NCBI RefSeq assembly: GCF_017901175.1
Contig: NZ_CP072793.1
Coordinates: forward strand, 124,001-188,000
Source of the DNA: Thiothrix unzii
GTDB taxonomy: Bacteria > Pseudomonadota > Gammaproteobacteria > Thiotrichales > Thiotrichaceae
DNA: 64,000 bases
Direction: 5' to 3'
The notes under the pieces were generated by a model, which ran no database searches, was not told the DNA's origin, and was given only the letters and a program-made list of their open reading frames with translations. Of this stretch, positions 39,828 through 47,729 are shown piece after piece. Made by a program: the position numbers and the translations under genes. Position 1 is the first letter of the stretch; each line of letters begins with the position of its first letter.

Positions 39828-41384
39828 TTATCCCATCACCTGCGCATTAGCCGCTGCAATCATACTTTCCACCAATGTCGCTAACGGCGTGCCTTCCCGC
39901 GCTGCCGCCTGTGCTGCAATACGCCAGCTTTCAGGCAGTGATTGGGTGCTGTCCCACTCGCCGGTAGCCGCAGCTTCATGACGGGTAACGGCGCGTGATC
40001 CGGCTGGCGGAGTCCACAAAAAGTCGGGGTGGTCACGGGTATACCATTCCCCGCCAATCACTTTTCCAGCGGCATCCAGTTCCAGATCGTAGTAGTAATC
40101 CTGCTTACTCAGTTGAAGCTGGCGACGGATCACTTCGATGTCATCGCTTTCTGTTGCCCATTCGGGGACATAGCTTTCCGGTTCGTTTTCAAACGGTTCC
40201 ACCACGTAAGTGACGCGCATGATCACGCCCACCACGCTCGCTGCTTGTGGCGCACGGTAGCTTGTGAAAATGTCATCGCTGAAATCCGCCATCGCGACAC
40301 TAGCAGCGGCGAGGTCGTCAGTTTGCACCAAGGTTTGCGGGTTGAAATAGGTGTATTGGTAAGCGTACAGCGGTTGATTCCACACTTCGTTGTTGAAGCT
40401 GGCATCCATCACCATTGCGCGTTGGGAAACACCTAATTGGTTCACCAATGCCAAGTGCCAAGTTGCGGGGTTGGTGTCGGTGCACTCAGCGGCGATAATG
40501 CGCCCGCCGCTCAGGGTTGATTCGCCGGTTTCCTCATTCCATTGGTATTCGCCCAAGGTCACTTCTACCCAGCCCAGTGGTTCCGCATCAGGGAATTCAA
40601 CCGGGTCGAGTGGTGGGGCTTCCGCCGCAATGAACGGGTTAAACAAGCGTGCAACCCGCCCGGTGGCAGGGTCGGTTTCATACGGTGGCTCGATATTGCA
40701 ACGCCCGCCGACGAAACGTACCCGTGGTGCGGCATTTGCCCACAGCAGGCTTGCCAAAGCTTTCATATCCGCAGGATGAAAGGTAATCGGTGTGCCATTA
40801 GGTGCGGCTAAAGTCAGCGCGTGTTGCGGGCGCGGCAACATGAAAGCCGCTGGAGCCCAGCCGTGGCAAATGCCAAACCACCCAGGCACTTCGCCGTACT
40901 GGTCAAACGCCGCTTGCCCTTTTGCCCACACGCGCTTGGTTAAGGTTTGTTCTGCATCGCCCACCAGTGCATCGTATTTTTCCGCTGGTGCAAGTTCGGC
41001 AATCCAGTTTTCAAGACCGCCTTGCAGAATCACTTTTGCCGGATGGTTACGGATATAAGCAAAATGTTTGCTCCACTCTTGATCAGTATTCCTATCGAGG
41101 TAACGACAGCCGAGTAATCCCGCTGCCATCGCGGTAGTGATGTAATGCCCCGCCCACGGTTGTTCGGGCAAAGTGGCTTCGCGCAACCCTGCCGCTTCAA
41201 TCGCGTCGAGGGTTTCATGGGTGAAAGTGTCGGCAATATTACGCGGGTCATCGTTACGGGCGAGGGCAGAGCGGGTAAGCTCTGTTTCGCCGATGATTTG
41301 CTGGCGGGTATAGTCGTGCGCTTGCAGTAATTGCGCTTCCGATAATTCTGATAGTGGCGGATAAGGTGTTGTATTTTCAATCAT
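39828..41384 (-). CDS. Transglutaminase-elicitor-like protein
   Basis: About 518 residues from the ATG at 41384, after AAGGAGTG. The strongest motif is G-I-C-H-G-W-A-P-A-A, near the middle, followed by I-T-F-H-P-A-D-M-K-A-L-A; this fits the transglutaminase elicitor family, known mainly from oomycetes such as Phytophthora, whose members cross-link proteins through a catalytic cysteine. A conserved histidine and aspartate lie further on. No signal peptide is seen. The N-terminal 150 residues and the C-terminal 100 are helical. The identification is by motif and should be checked. Confidence 0.55.
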   Translation of the reverse strand: MIENTTPYPPLSELSEAQLLQAHDYTRQQIIGETELTRSALARNDDPRNIADTFTHETLDAIEAAGLREATLPEQPWAGHYITTAMAAGLLGCRYLDRNTDQEWSKHFAYIRNHPAKVILQGGLENWIAELAPAEKYDALVGDAEQTLTKRVWAKGQAAFDQYGEVPGWFGICHGWAPAAFMLPRPQHALTLAAPNGTPITFHPADMKALASLLWANAAPRVRFVGGRCNIEPPYETDPATGRVARLFNPFIAAEAPPLDPVEFPDAEPLGWVEVTLGEYQWNEETGESTLSGGRIIAAECTDTNPATWHLALVNQLGVSQRAMVMDASFNNEVWNQPLYAYQYTYFNPQTLVQTDDLAAASVAMADFSDDIFTSYRAPQAASVVGVIMRVTYVVEPFENEPESYVPEWATESDDIEVIRRQLQLSKQDYYYDLELDAAGKVIGGEWYTRDHPDFLWTPPAGSRAVTRHEAAATGEWDSTQSLPESWRIAAQAAAREGTPLATLVESMIAAANAQVMG

Positions 41385-41530
41385 TATAAGCACTCCTTGT
41401 GCGATTACTTCAGTGCGGGAAAAACCGTTTTCCCAGCTTTGAGTGTAGGTCATAACCGATATACGTAGCCCTTGTAACGTGAGAAAATGCCATTAAATTT
41501 TTGTCATTATCCTTGGTAGGTGAAAAGCTT

Positions 41531-42280
41531 ATGTTGTGGCGCGTTATCCTGATTATCTTGCTGATTATTGCTACCGCATTGGCAGGTATTTGGGCGTATC
41601 GGCATTTTATTTTACCGTCGCCGACACCGCCGGTTGTGACCATTCCTTCGCCGTTTCAACCGCCGACTACCCCGGATTTACCACCGATACTCAAACCCGT
41701 GCCGCCCGCGCATGTGGCGAAATTACTCAACTCCATTACCAAACAGGTGGAAGTGACCCGCTCGTATGACCCGTCTTACGTGAACCTGAAATACCCCGGC
41801 GGCGATGTCGCGGATACGACCGGCGTGTGTGCGGATGTGGTGGTGCGGGCGTTTCGCGCGCAGGGTGTGGATTTGCAGCAAGCCCTGCACGAAGACATGC
41901 GTAAAGCCTTCGAGGATTACCCGAAAAAGTGGAAGTTGAGCCGCCCTGACACCAATATTGACCATCGGCGGGTGTATAACCTGATGCGGTTTTTTGAGCG
42001 TAACGGCAAGGCGCAACCCATTACTCAAAACCCGGCGGATTACTTGCCGGGTGATGTGGTCGCGTGGGATTTAGGCAAGGGTCAAGCACACATTGGCATC
42101 GTGACCCATTACAAAACTGAAGATGGTGTGCCGCTGATGGGGCATAACATTGCTTACGGCACTAATATTGAAAACGCGCTGTTTTATTGGCCTATTATCG
42201 GTCATTACCGCTATTTCAATGCACAGGGAGACGTGAGCGCAACACCTCGCGGTCGTACCACCATTGACCTTCCACGATAG
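41531..42280 (+). CDS. DUF1287 family protein
   Basis: About 249 residues from the ATG at 41531. An N-terminal membrane helix and proline-rich linker lead to a DUF1287 domain: S-Y-D-P-S-Y-V-N-L-K-Y-P-G-G-D-V, then G-V-C-A-D-V-V-V-R-A-F, D-H-R-R-V-Y-N-L and L-P-G-D-V-V-A-W-D-L. Its cysteine and later histidine (Q-A-H-I-G-I-V) resemble the NlpC/P60 fold, so a peptidoglycan-type amidase is likely. It would sit at the inner membrane facing outward. The 3' end overlaps the convergent 42216 gene by 65 bp. Confidence 0.75.
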   Translation: MLWRVILIILLIIATALAGIWAYRHFILPSPTPPVVTIPSPFQPPTTPDLPPILKPVPPAHVAKLLNSITKQVEVTRSYDPSYVNLKYPGGDVADTTGVCADVVVRAFRAQGVDLQQALHEDMRKAFEDYPKKWKLSRPDTNIDHRRVYNLMRFFERNGKAQPITQNPADYLPGDVVAWDLGKGQAHIGIVTHYKTEDGVPLMGHNIAYGTNIENALFYWPIIGHYRYFNAQGDVSATPRGRTTIDLPR

Positions 42281-42911
42281 CGTCAATCACTTGCCCCAAG
42301 CGCGGTAAAAATACTGCCGGGTTGAGCAAATCCAAACGGTTTAACCACATTGTCATGGCTTCTTGAGTACTCACATTGCTGTGACGTTCCGCCACTTTGG
42401 AGAGCATCGCGCTGGTGAGGAACATCACGCTGTCGCGCTTTTCGCCTTCCAAACGCAAATCAGCAATGTAATGTGCCACCGTAGCCGCCACCGCCGCGCC
42501 GTCGGATTGCGGCGGGGTTGCGTCGATTAAATGGTTGAGCATAATCAGGGTGAGTTGCGGGTCAATCGGGTACGTGACCGCCAGCCACAAACCGTTCCCT
42601 AACGCCGGAACCGACGCAGGCAAATCGCAGCGGAACAGCACATCACAGCAACGCACCGCGTCTTCCCACATTTCGTGATCGCGGAAAATCTCAAACGACT
42701 CGCGGGTCATACCCCATGCCGCTTCACGCATTCCCGGCTCTTCCAGCTCCAACATAATGTCAGCAATTTCGTATTGCACTGTGGCGCGTTCGAGAGGGTT
42801 ATGCGCCGGGGTCAATTGCATCAATGCCGCCTGACGTTGCGCCAGCTCGTTTTTTAACAATTGGCGGGAATCTTGGCCTTCGGTGAATTCAACAGGGGTG
42901 GTATCGCTCAT
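42216..42911 (-). CDS. Helical protein of unknown function
   Basis: About 231 residues from the ATG at 42911. It is rich in alpha-helical heptads and has paired-helix blocks similar to tetratricopeptide repeats (E-I-A-D-I-M-L-E-L, E-D-A-V-R-C-C-D-V-L-F). No signal or membrane segment. Its 3' end overlaps the convergent DUF1287 gene by 65 bp, unusual for two unrelated genes. Family unknown. Confidence 0.55.
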   Translation of the reverse strand: MSDTTPVEFTEGQDSRQLLKNELAQRQAALMQLTPAHNPLERATVQYEIADIMLELEEPGMREAAWGMTRESFEIFRDHEMWEDAVRCCDVLFRCDLPASVPALGNGLWLAVTYPIDPQLTLIMLNHLIDATPPQSDGAAVAATVAHYIADLRLEGEKRDSVMFLTSAMLSKVAERHSNVSTQEAMTMWLNRLDLLNPAVFLPRLGQVIDAIVEGQWWYDREVLRSRLPVH

Positions 42912-42999
42912 GGGTGCTGCCTGACAGTGAAATAATGTCCGCAAGCATAACAAGCACGGCGGGCGGATCAAATATCCCTAAACAATGGGGCAGGGTTGT

Positions 43000-43692
43000 T
43001 TAAAAGGTTTCGCATTGCGAACGCATCAAGTTCACGAAATCGGGTAAGGTTTGCCCCGCTAACTCCTCAAAGCTGCGTTCTAACGTGTCCAGTCCACTGA
43101 TACGATCAAGGCGGAAGGTGCGGAAATCGTTACGCAACTCGCACCACGCGGTCAGCGTCCACACATTGCCCCAGAAAAACAGCCCCAGCGGTTTGACTTC
43201 GCGCTGGCTGGATTCGTGGTCAGCCCGTTGGTAATCCAGCCGTAGGTAACGGTGTTGCGCAATCGCATGGCGGCAAGTATCAAGGGTGGTTTCAAGGTCT
43301 TCGCGCACCCCGAAACGCACGGCGAACAGGCGGCTATCTTCCAGATGACGGTGCAATTCGGCGGGAATTACTGCGTGAATTTTGTCGAGGACGGACTGCG
43401 CACTGCTGCCCAATTCATTACCACCCCACGCCTTCAACATTCGCGCCCCGACTACTAAGGCTTCAATTTCGGCGGCAGTAAACATCAGCGGCGGAATGTC
43501 GAGCGAATAACGTAGGTGATAACCCACCCCCGCTTCGCCTTCCACTGGCACACCCGACAGGCTTAAGTCCTGAATGTCGCGGTAAATGGTGCGTTCGGAA
43601 ACCTCCAAACGTTCGGCAAGTTCACGCGCCGTCACCAACCGCTTGTTACGCAGGATTTGCACAAGCTGGAACAAACGGTCGGCACGGCGCAT
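43000..43692 (-). CDS. WYL-domain transcriptional regulator (YafY-like)
   Basis: A 230-residue regulator: N-terminal winged helix (about 1-58; A-R-E-L-A-E-R-L-E-V-S-E-R-T-I-Y-R-D), a linker domain, and a WYL-type ligand domain (about 135-225; R-L-D-Y-Q-R-A-D, F-R-L-D-R-I). WYL proteins bind nucleic-acid or small-molecule signals and control many stress and defence genes. It precedes a run of VOC and DUF1801 genes in the same direction, with 9 bp separating it from the VOC gene upstream of it in transcription. Confidence 0.8.
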   Translation of the reverse strand: MRRADRLFQLVQILRNKRLVTARELAERLEVSERTIYRDIQDLSLSGVPVEGEAGVGYHLRYSLDIPPLMFTAAEIEALVVGARMLKAWGGNELGSSAQSVLDKIHAVIPAELHRHLEDSRLFAVRFGVREDLETTLDTCRHAIAQHRYLRLDYQRADHESSQREVKPLGLFFWGNVWTLTAWCELRNDFRTFRLDRISGLDTLERSFEELAGQTLPDFVNLMRSQCETF

Positions 43693-43701
43693 GGGATGTC
43701 C

Positions 43702-44091
43702 TTAAATCATGGAATGCAGACCAATCATATTGCCTTCGGTATCCAATACCAAAGCAATAAAACCGTGTTCGCCGATGCCCATTTTTTCCTTGAAAATGCT
43801 GCCACCGTTGGCGGCGGCGCGAGCGGCATCCACCGCGCAATCTTCGCAACTGAAATACACGATGGTGCTGTTGCCACCGGATGGGCAACCGCCCATTTTG
43901 ACCAATGAGCCTGCCGAGCCGGTCACATTGTAATCCATCGGGAATGCCCACATTTCCAGATCAGGCCATGCTTCTGGGTCAGACATCGGCAGATTTTCCA
44001 GCTTGGTGGCAAGCATGGCTTCGTAGAAGGCAACTGCGCGTGGCATATCTTGCACGTAAATTTCAAACCAGCCGACTGGGTTCGGTTTCAT
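43702..44091 (-). CDS. VOC-superfamily protein
   Basis: About 129 residues from the ATG at 44091, preceded by AAAGGAG. It begins V-G-W-F-E-I-Y-V-Q-D-M-P-R-A-V-A-F-Y-E and ends F-I-A-L-V-L-D-T-E-G-N-M-I-G-L, matching the glyoxalase/bleomycin-resistance fold with two beta-alpha-beta modules. The metal-site residues are not obvious, as in many VOC paralogues. It is the gene directly before the WYL regulator, probably in one operon. Confidence 0.8.
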   Translation of the reverse strand: MKPNPVGWFEIYVQDMPRAVAFYEAMLATKLENLPMSDPEAWPDLEMWAFPMDYNVTGSAGSLVKMGGCPSGGNSTIVYFSCEDCAVDAARAAANGGSIFKEKMGIGEHGFIALVLDTEGNMIGLHSMI

Positions 44092-44197
44092 GATATTTCT
44101 CCTTTGGTGGGTCATTGTTGATTGGTTTTTGCAGTGTAACTGCCTGCTCCTGACAGCATTGTGTCAGGAGGGTTTCATTCACTTTCCACGATCCTGC

Positions 44198-44575
44198 TTA
44201 CAACTGTGAAATCCAGCTAACGAGGATAGGGGTTAGTGCGTTCATTTTTTCACGAGCGTCTTCAGGTGAAGTAAGCGTTATCGTACAACGGTCTTTTGCC
44301 ATCCATTTGACGATACCTAACGGGTCTGGAATCTCGAACTGTTTGGGATCAGTGTGCTTTTTCACACCCGCATAAAGAACCAATTGGAGCATAGGGGCTG
44401 GCTGAACACGCAGAGTGGCAAAATCCTCTGTCAGGTAGAAACTTGGTGCATTCCACTTCACTTGCTCTTTAATTCGGTCATCAATTGATAGAATGAACTC
44501 ACGGGGTTCCTGAATAACCGCCTTATGAGGGTGCTCCAGTTTTTCCATAAAATGATCAATAGTTATTTTAGGCAT
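44198..44575 (-). CDS. DUF1801 protein
   Basis: A 125-residue protein of the DUF1801 (YdhG/YjhX-like) fold: D-R-I-K-E-Q-V-K-W-N-A-P-S-F-Y and L-Q-L-V-L-Y-A-G-V-K are the family blocks. Function unknown; B. subtilis YdhG is called an iron chaperone (Fra). It follows the DUF1428 gene by 10 bp on the minus strand, so they are likely co-transcribed. A second, more distant DUF1801 gene lies at 45056. Confidence 0.75.
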   Translation of the reverse strand: MPKITIDHFMEKLEHPHKAVIQEPREFILSIDDRIKEQVKWNAPSFYLTEDFATLRVQPAPMLQLVLYAGVKKHTDPKQFEIPDPLGIVKWMAKDRCTITLTSPEDAREKMNALTPILVSWISQL

Positions 44576-44585
44576 GGGTAAATTC

Positions 44586-44945
44586 TTATAAATCGACCAG
44601 CGTGGTGAAGCCGCCGTAATTCATGCGGGCGCAATCGAACGGCAAATCTTTCATATCGCCGCACTGCATACGCGGGTCTTGGTGGACTTTGGCGTTCACT
44701 TCATCGCGGTGTTCGCGGGAGTTGAAAATGATAAAGGCCAAAATGACGGTTTCACCTTCTTGTGCCCCGGAGATTTTGGGGAAAGAGCCGTTGGCAAATT
44801 CGGAATTCAGGTCTTCGCCCACGCATTCCTTGTAAGCAAGTGCGCCGTGTTCAATCCAGACTTCGCCTGCTTGCTGCGCCATCACGCGGTAGTCTTCTAG
44901 ACGATTTTCAGGAACGGGTAATACAAATCCGTCTACGTAACTCAT
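44586..44945 (-). CDS. DUF1428 protein
   Basis: A 119-residue protein of the DUF1428 family (E. coli YbaA type): M-S-Y-V-D-G-F-V-L-P-V-P, then I-E-H-G-A-L-A-Y-K-E-C and S-R-E-H-R-D-E-V-N. AAGGAG lies just before the start. These dimeric ferredoxin-like-fold proteins have no known role. It is the first gene of a two-gene unit with DUF1801. Confidence 0.8.
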   Translation of the reverse strand: MSYVDGFVLPVPENRLEDYRVMAQQAGEVWIEHGALAYKECVGEDLNSEFANGSFPKISGAQEGETVILAFIIFNSREHRDEVNAKVHQDPRMQCGDMKDLPFDCARMNYGGFTTLVDL

Positions 44946-45055
44946 GGTTTTTCTCCTTGGTGGTTGTCATTCAGGTGTTTTTGTTAAGTAATACAGTCAA
45001 GTATGAAGTATAGCAAAAGATTACTGACACCCTTATGTCAGGAGCGTTTCAATGC

Positions 45056-45409
45056 TTATCCGTAGTCTTGCGCAAGGGCTGTTGCCACCCTGCCGATGAG
45101 TTCGTAAGGGATCGGCTGGTTGAGCGGGAATTTCAAATTGCCCTTGTCATTGCGGAAAGGCAGCAGTTCCTTGAGCAAGGCTTCATCGTGTTTGATGGGC
45201 GGATAGATGCCGATATGTTTCTGGAAAGCCGCAAAGTAGATGAAGGTGCGTTTGCGCTTGAATGCGGGCATCTGGTAGCTGATGGTTTCCTGCGCATCAG
45301 GCACGTTGCGTTGGATCAGTTCCCGGATGTTGGCAAGGATGGTGCGGGCTTCAGGCGTGACCGACAGCAGGTAAGCGTCAATGCTGGTCAGTTTGGTTTG
45401 GTCGGTCAT
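45056..45409 (-). CDS. DUF1801 protein, iron-chaperone-like
   Basis: A 117-residue protein closer to the YdhG/Fra group: A-Y-L-L-S-V-T-P-E-A-R, E-T-I-S-Y-Q-M-P-A-F, H-I-G-I-Y-P-P-I-K and L-L-P-F-R-N-D-K-G-N-L-K-F-P. The start at 45409 has an AGGAGATA site. It overlaps the end of the exported protein upstream (45378-45785) by 32 bp, so they are probably co-translated. Confidence 0.78.
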   Translation of the reverse strand: MTDQTKLTSIDAYLLSVTPEARTILANIRELIQRNVPDAQETISYQMPAFKRKRTFIYFAAFQKHIGIYPPIKHDEALLKELLPFRNDKGNLKFPLNQPIPYELIGRVATALAQDYG

Positions 45410-45785
45410 GCGTATCTCCTGTGTTGGCTGCGCCGGGAAACTGCGACTTGCTGACGAACAGATTTTCCAGCCGGTAAGGTTCTTTCAGTGCAGCCAGCGC
45501 AGGTGGCAATTCCAGTTGCAGGCGCACCAGTTGCGACATTGCCTTGCAAGTGTCAGGCCGGTCGCGGCGGATGCCCAGCGTCGAGAACGCTTCCCCGCCC
45601 TTGCCGTTGGCGAGGATGGTGAAATCTTCCGGCTGGGTGCAGCCATTGCTCTGCACTTCGATGGTGACATAAGTGTTATCGAATTGCGCACTGTACAACG
45701 GTTCCAGCGGGGTGGCGTTTTCAGCGTTGGTGTTAATGCTGACCAAGGTGGTCAGGATGATGCCGATGGTTAACAGGGGTTTCAT
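45378..45785 (-). CDS. Exported small protein of unknown function
   Basis: About 135 residues from the ATG at 45785. It has a signal peptide ending near T-N-A (residue 22). The mature part begins with E-N-A-T-P-L and has T-Y-V-T-I-E-V-Q-S-N-G-C and a second cysteine (D-T-C-K), forming a beta-rich fold. It resembles small periplasmic proteins of no known role. Its 3' end reads through the start of the DUF1801 gene. Confidence 0.6.
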   Translation of the reverse strand: MKPLLTIGIILTTLVSINTNAENATPLEPLYSAQFDNTYVTIEVQSNGCTQPEDFTILANGKGGEAFSTLGIRRDRPDTCKAMSQLVRLQLELPPALAALKEPYRLENLFVSKSQFPGAANTGDTHDRPNQTDQH

Positions 45786-45878
45786 GGTGATGCTCCATAT
45801 GCGTGTCTGAATAAGGCTAAGCATACGGATTTACTTCGGTTCAGGCGAGTCGGGCGTTAGGGCATTGCTTCAAAATAA

Positions 45879-45906
45879 ATACCCCCGCTTTGGGGCGGGG
45901 GTTAGA
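45879..45906. other. GC-rich hairpin in a 390-bp gap
   Basis: A strong stem (CCCCCGC, short loop, GCGGGGG) at 45879-45904 is followed only by mixed sequence on the plus side and by an AT-rich stretch on the minus side. It sits between divergent genes, so it may belong to a leader of the minus-strand gene, an RNA 5' end or a regulator site. The rest of 45786-46217 has no convincing gene. Confidence 0.45.
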
Positions 45907-46097
45907 GGAGTCGAAACATGGTCAGGCATCTTGTTATTATTGATGATTACGCCTGCTCTCTGCTTCTTGGGGCTTGCTGATAAATTCTTTTGCTGTTGCA
46001 CTGTTCTGACTGAGAATGTTATTGCAACCCCCGTGCCAACGTTAGTTGTTTATTCAAGTTATTGAAAATTAATTGGTTTGTTTTTACGTCGATAGCG

Positions 46098-46163
46098 TGC
46101 GTCAGCTAGTGGCAGTGACGCGGCTGTCAGGAAATGACAACTGTGGCGGTATTGGCTGACGCA
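46098..46163 (+). promoter_or_regulatory. Candidate structured leader upstream of a DMT transporter
   Basis: Arms TGCGTCAGC (46098-46106) and GCTGACGCA (46155-46163) pair perfectly. Inside, CAGT and ACTG pair, and TGTCA/TGACA (46125-46129 and 46135-46139) close a GGAAA loop. The 66-nt nested structure lies 55 bp upstream of the transporter start, a position typical of riboswitches, though it matches no class I know. Confidence 0.4.
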
Positions 46164-46217
46164 ACCGTAATATCAGTTATGATGCCGTTTTTGAATCAGC
46201 TCCTTGTGTGAGATTTC

Positions 46218-47075
46218 ATGATATTGATCTCCTTGTTACTCATTGCCGTTTCTGTGTTGATGCATGTCTCTTGGAATTTGATGGCGCGTCATGTCAACAC
46301 CCAGTGCCATTTTTTGTGGTGGGGGCTGTTAACACACCTAGTGTTACTGGGGCCGATAGGGGTCTACGGGTTGCTGGTGGATGCGCATTGGTCGTGGGCA
46401 TTGGTGGGGGCGATGGTGACGACTATGTTGGCTAACAGTTTATATTTCATTGGGTTGCGTCATGCTTATGCGAAAGCCCCCGCCGCGTATGTTTATCCAC
46501 TGGCTCGCAGCTCACCGTTATTGATTATTCTTTGGGCATGGTTGTGGTTTGATGAAATCCCCGGCACACAAGCGTTGTTGGGTATTCTGATCAGTGTGGT
46601 CGGGTTATGGTTACTCGCTTCCGGCGGTAAACAGGGAAACGCCCGCCATGCGTTACCGTGGATCGTATTGGCGGCATTTTGTACCAGTATTTATTCGTTA
46701 AGCGATAAAGTGGCAATAGGCTATTTACCAAGTTTGCCTGCTGTATTGGGGTATGTTTCGTTGGGCTACGGCGCATCTTTCGTACTGCTCAGCGCACTGA
46801 ATTACTGGCAACAGGGGAGGGTCGTACCTGTGTGTCGTCCCCAATGGCGTTTCGTATTGCCGGGTGGGTTATTTATCGGTACGGCCTATGTGTTAGTGAT
46901 TTATGTTATGCAATACCTGCCTGCGGCCTATGTCGTGGCTTTTACCAACAGCGGTATCGTAATCGCCAGCCTATTTGCGATTATTGTTATGCAAGAGCGG
47001 GAACATTGGCGGCAACGCTTGTTGGGGGCTATCGTTATCAGCTTCGGGTTGGTGGTGTTGGGAATGGGGTTGTAG
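46218..47075 (+). CDS. DMT-superfamily transporter with two EamA domains
   Basis: A 285-residue protein with ten membrane helices in two EamA repeats (about 1-135 and 150-283). It begins M-I-L-I-S-L-L-L-I-A-V-S; other markers are Y-P-L-A-R-S-S-P-L-L-I-I-L near the middle and Q-E-R-E-H-W-R-Q-R-L-L-G-A near the end, both typical EamA loops. Substrate not predictable. A foldable RNA region precedes it, suggesting regulation by a metabolite, and its own promoter is probably inside 45900-46190. Confidence 0.85.
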   Translation: MILISLLLIAVSVLMHVSWNLMARHVNTQCHFLWWGLLTHLVLLGPIGVYGLLVDAHWSWALVGAMVTTMLANSLYFIGLRHAYAKAPAAYVYPLARSSPLLIILWAWLWFDEIPGTQALLGILISVVGLWLLASGGKQGNARHALPWIVLAAFCTSIYSLSDKVAIGYLPSLPAVLGYVSLGYGASFVLLSALNYWQQGRVVPVCRPQWRFVLPGGLFIGTAYVLVIYVMQYLPAAYVVAFTNSGIVIASLFAIIVMQEREHWRQRLLGAIVISFGLVVLGMGL

Positions 47076-47135
47076 GGTCATATCACTACCGCCGAAATCC
47101 ATGTTGAACACTTCCCGTAGTGATGTGGGAACCCG

Positions 47136-47690
47136 TTAAGTTTCGGCAAACGTTAGCGTGTAAACCGCAAAAATCCGGTACGGCCCCGGTTCGGAATTCT
47201 TGAAAAATCCACGTTCTATGGCTTCTTTTGCCTCAATAAACGTATTGAACAGGCAATGTTGGTTGACCGAAATATCAGCGGCTAATGCGTTGCATGAAAG
47301 TGGTGAGCATTCCGGCTCGACGTGTCCCGAAAACGTAGTGACATCAAAGCCTTCGAGGTGTTTGTGTGCTGGGATTTGCACCTCGGTCACGCATGATGGT
47401 TCGGGTGCGAACGTTGCCCATGTGTCGGTTTCTTCGATGTATTCGTACTCATAGGCTTCGTAATAAAACAGGGTTGTGTCGCTTAGGTCGATATTTTCAG
47501 CCGCTGCGAGAGCTTCGATAATGGCGGGCGAATCGAATAGCCAGTAACCGTTGTGTTCCCAATAGTTGATGTAATCGGCAAAGCCGTGGGAAATGCAGTT
47601 GCTGAGTGAGTAGACATCAACGGCGTTGGCGGCTTGCAGCCAATCCGGTTTGATGACAACTTTTTTGTACATATAGCCGACGGGAATCAT
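47136..47690 (-). CDS. Protein of unknown function
   Basis: About 184 residues from the ATG at 47690. Acidic overall (Y-E-A-Y-E-Y-E-Y-I-E-E-T), with tyrosine/aspartate stretches, several cysteines in the C-terminal third and no signal or membrane segment. I do not recognise the family. The gene starts 39 bp downstream (in transcription direction) of the fic gene end at 47730 and may share its transcript. Confidence 0.5.
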   Translation of the reverse strand: MIPVGYMYKKVVIKPDWLQAANAVDVYSLSNCISHGFADYINYWEHNGYWLFDSPAIIEALAAAENIDLSDTTLFYYEAYEYEYIEETDTWATFAPEPSCVTEVQIPAHKHLEGFDVTTFSGHVEPECSPLSCNALAADISVNQHCLFNTFIEAKEAIERGFFKNSEPGPYRIFAVYTLTFAET

Positions 47691-47729
47691 GGTGGTGTCC
47701 TGATGGTTTGTGTCGTGAGTATAGCGCAC

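Noticed and set aside
42972-42999. Extra small gene between the WYL regulator and the helical protein
   Set aside because: Only 28 bp; no frame.
45918-45980. Possible branched-chain leader peptide after a GC hairpin
   Set aside because: The peptide has only a few I/L/V codons, no terminator or antiterminator pair was found, and no amino acid operon follows.
45865-46065. Open frame of 66 codons with a short hydrophobic part
   Set aside because: No signal, ribosome site or family features; codon use is poor and the hairpin at 45879-45906 lies inside it.
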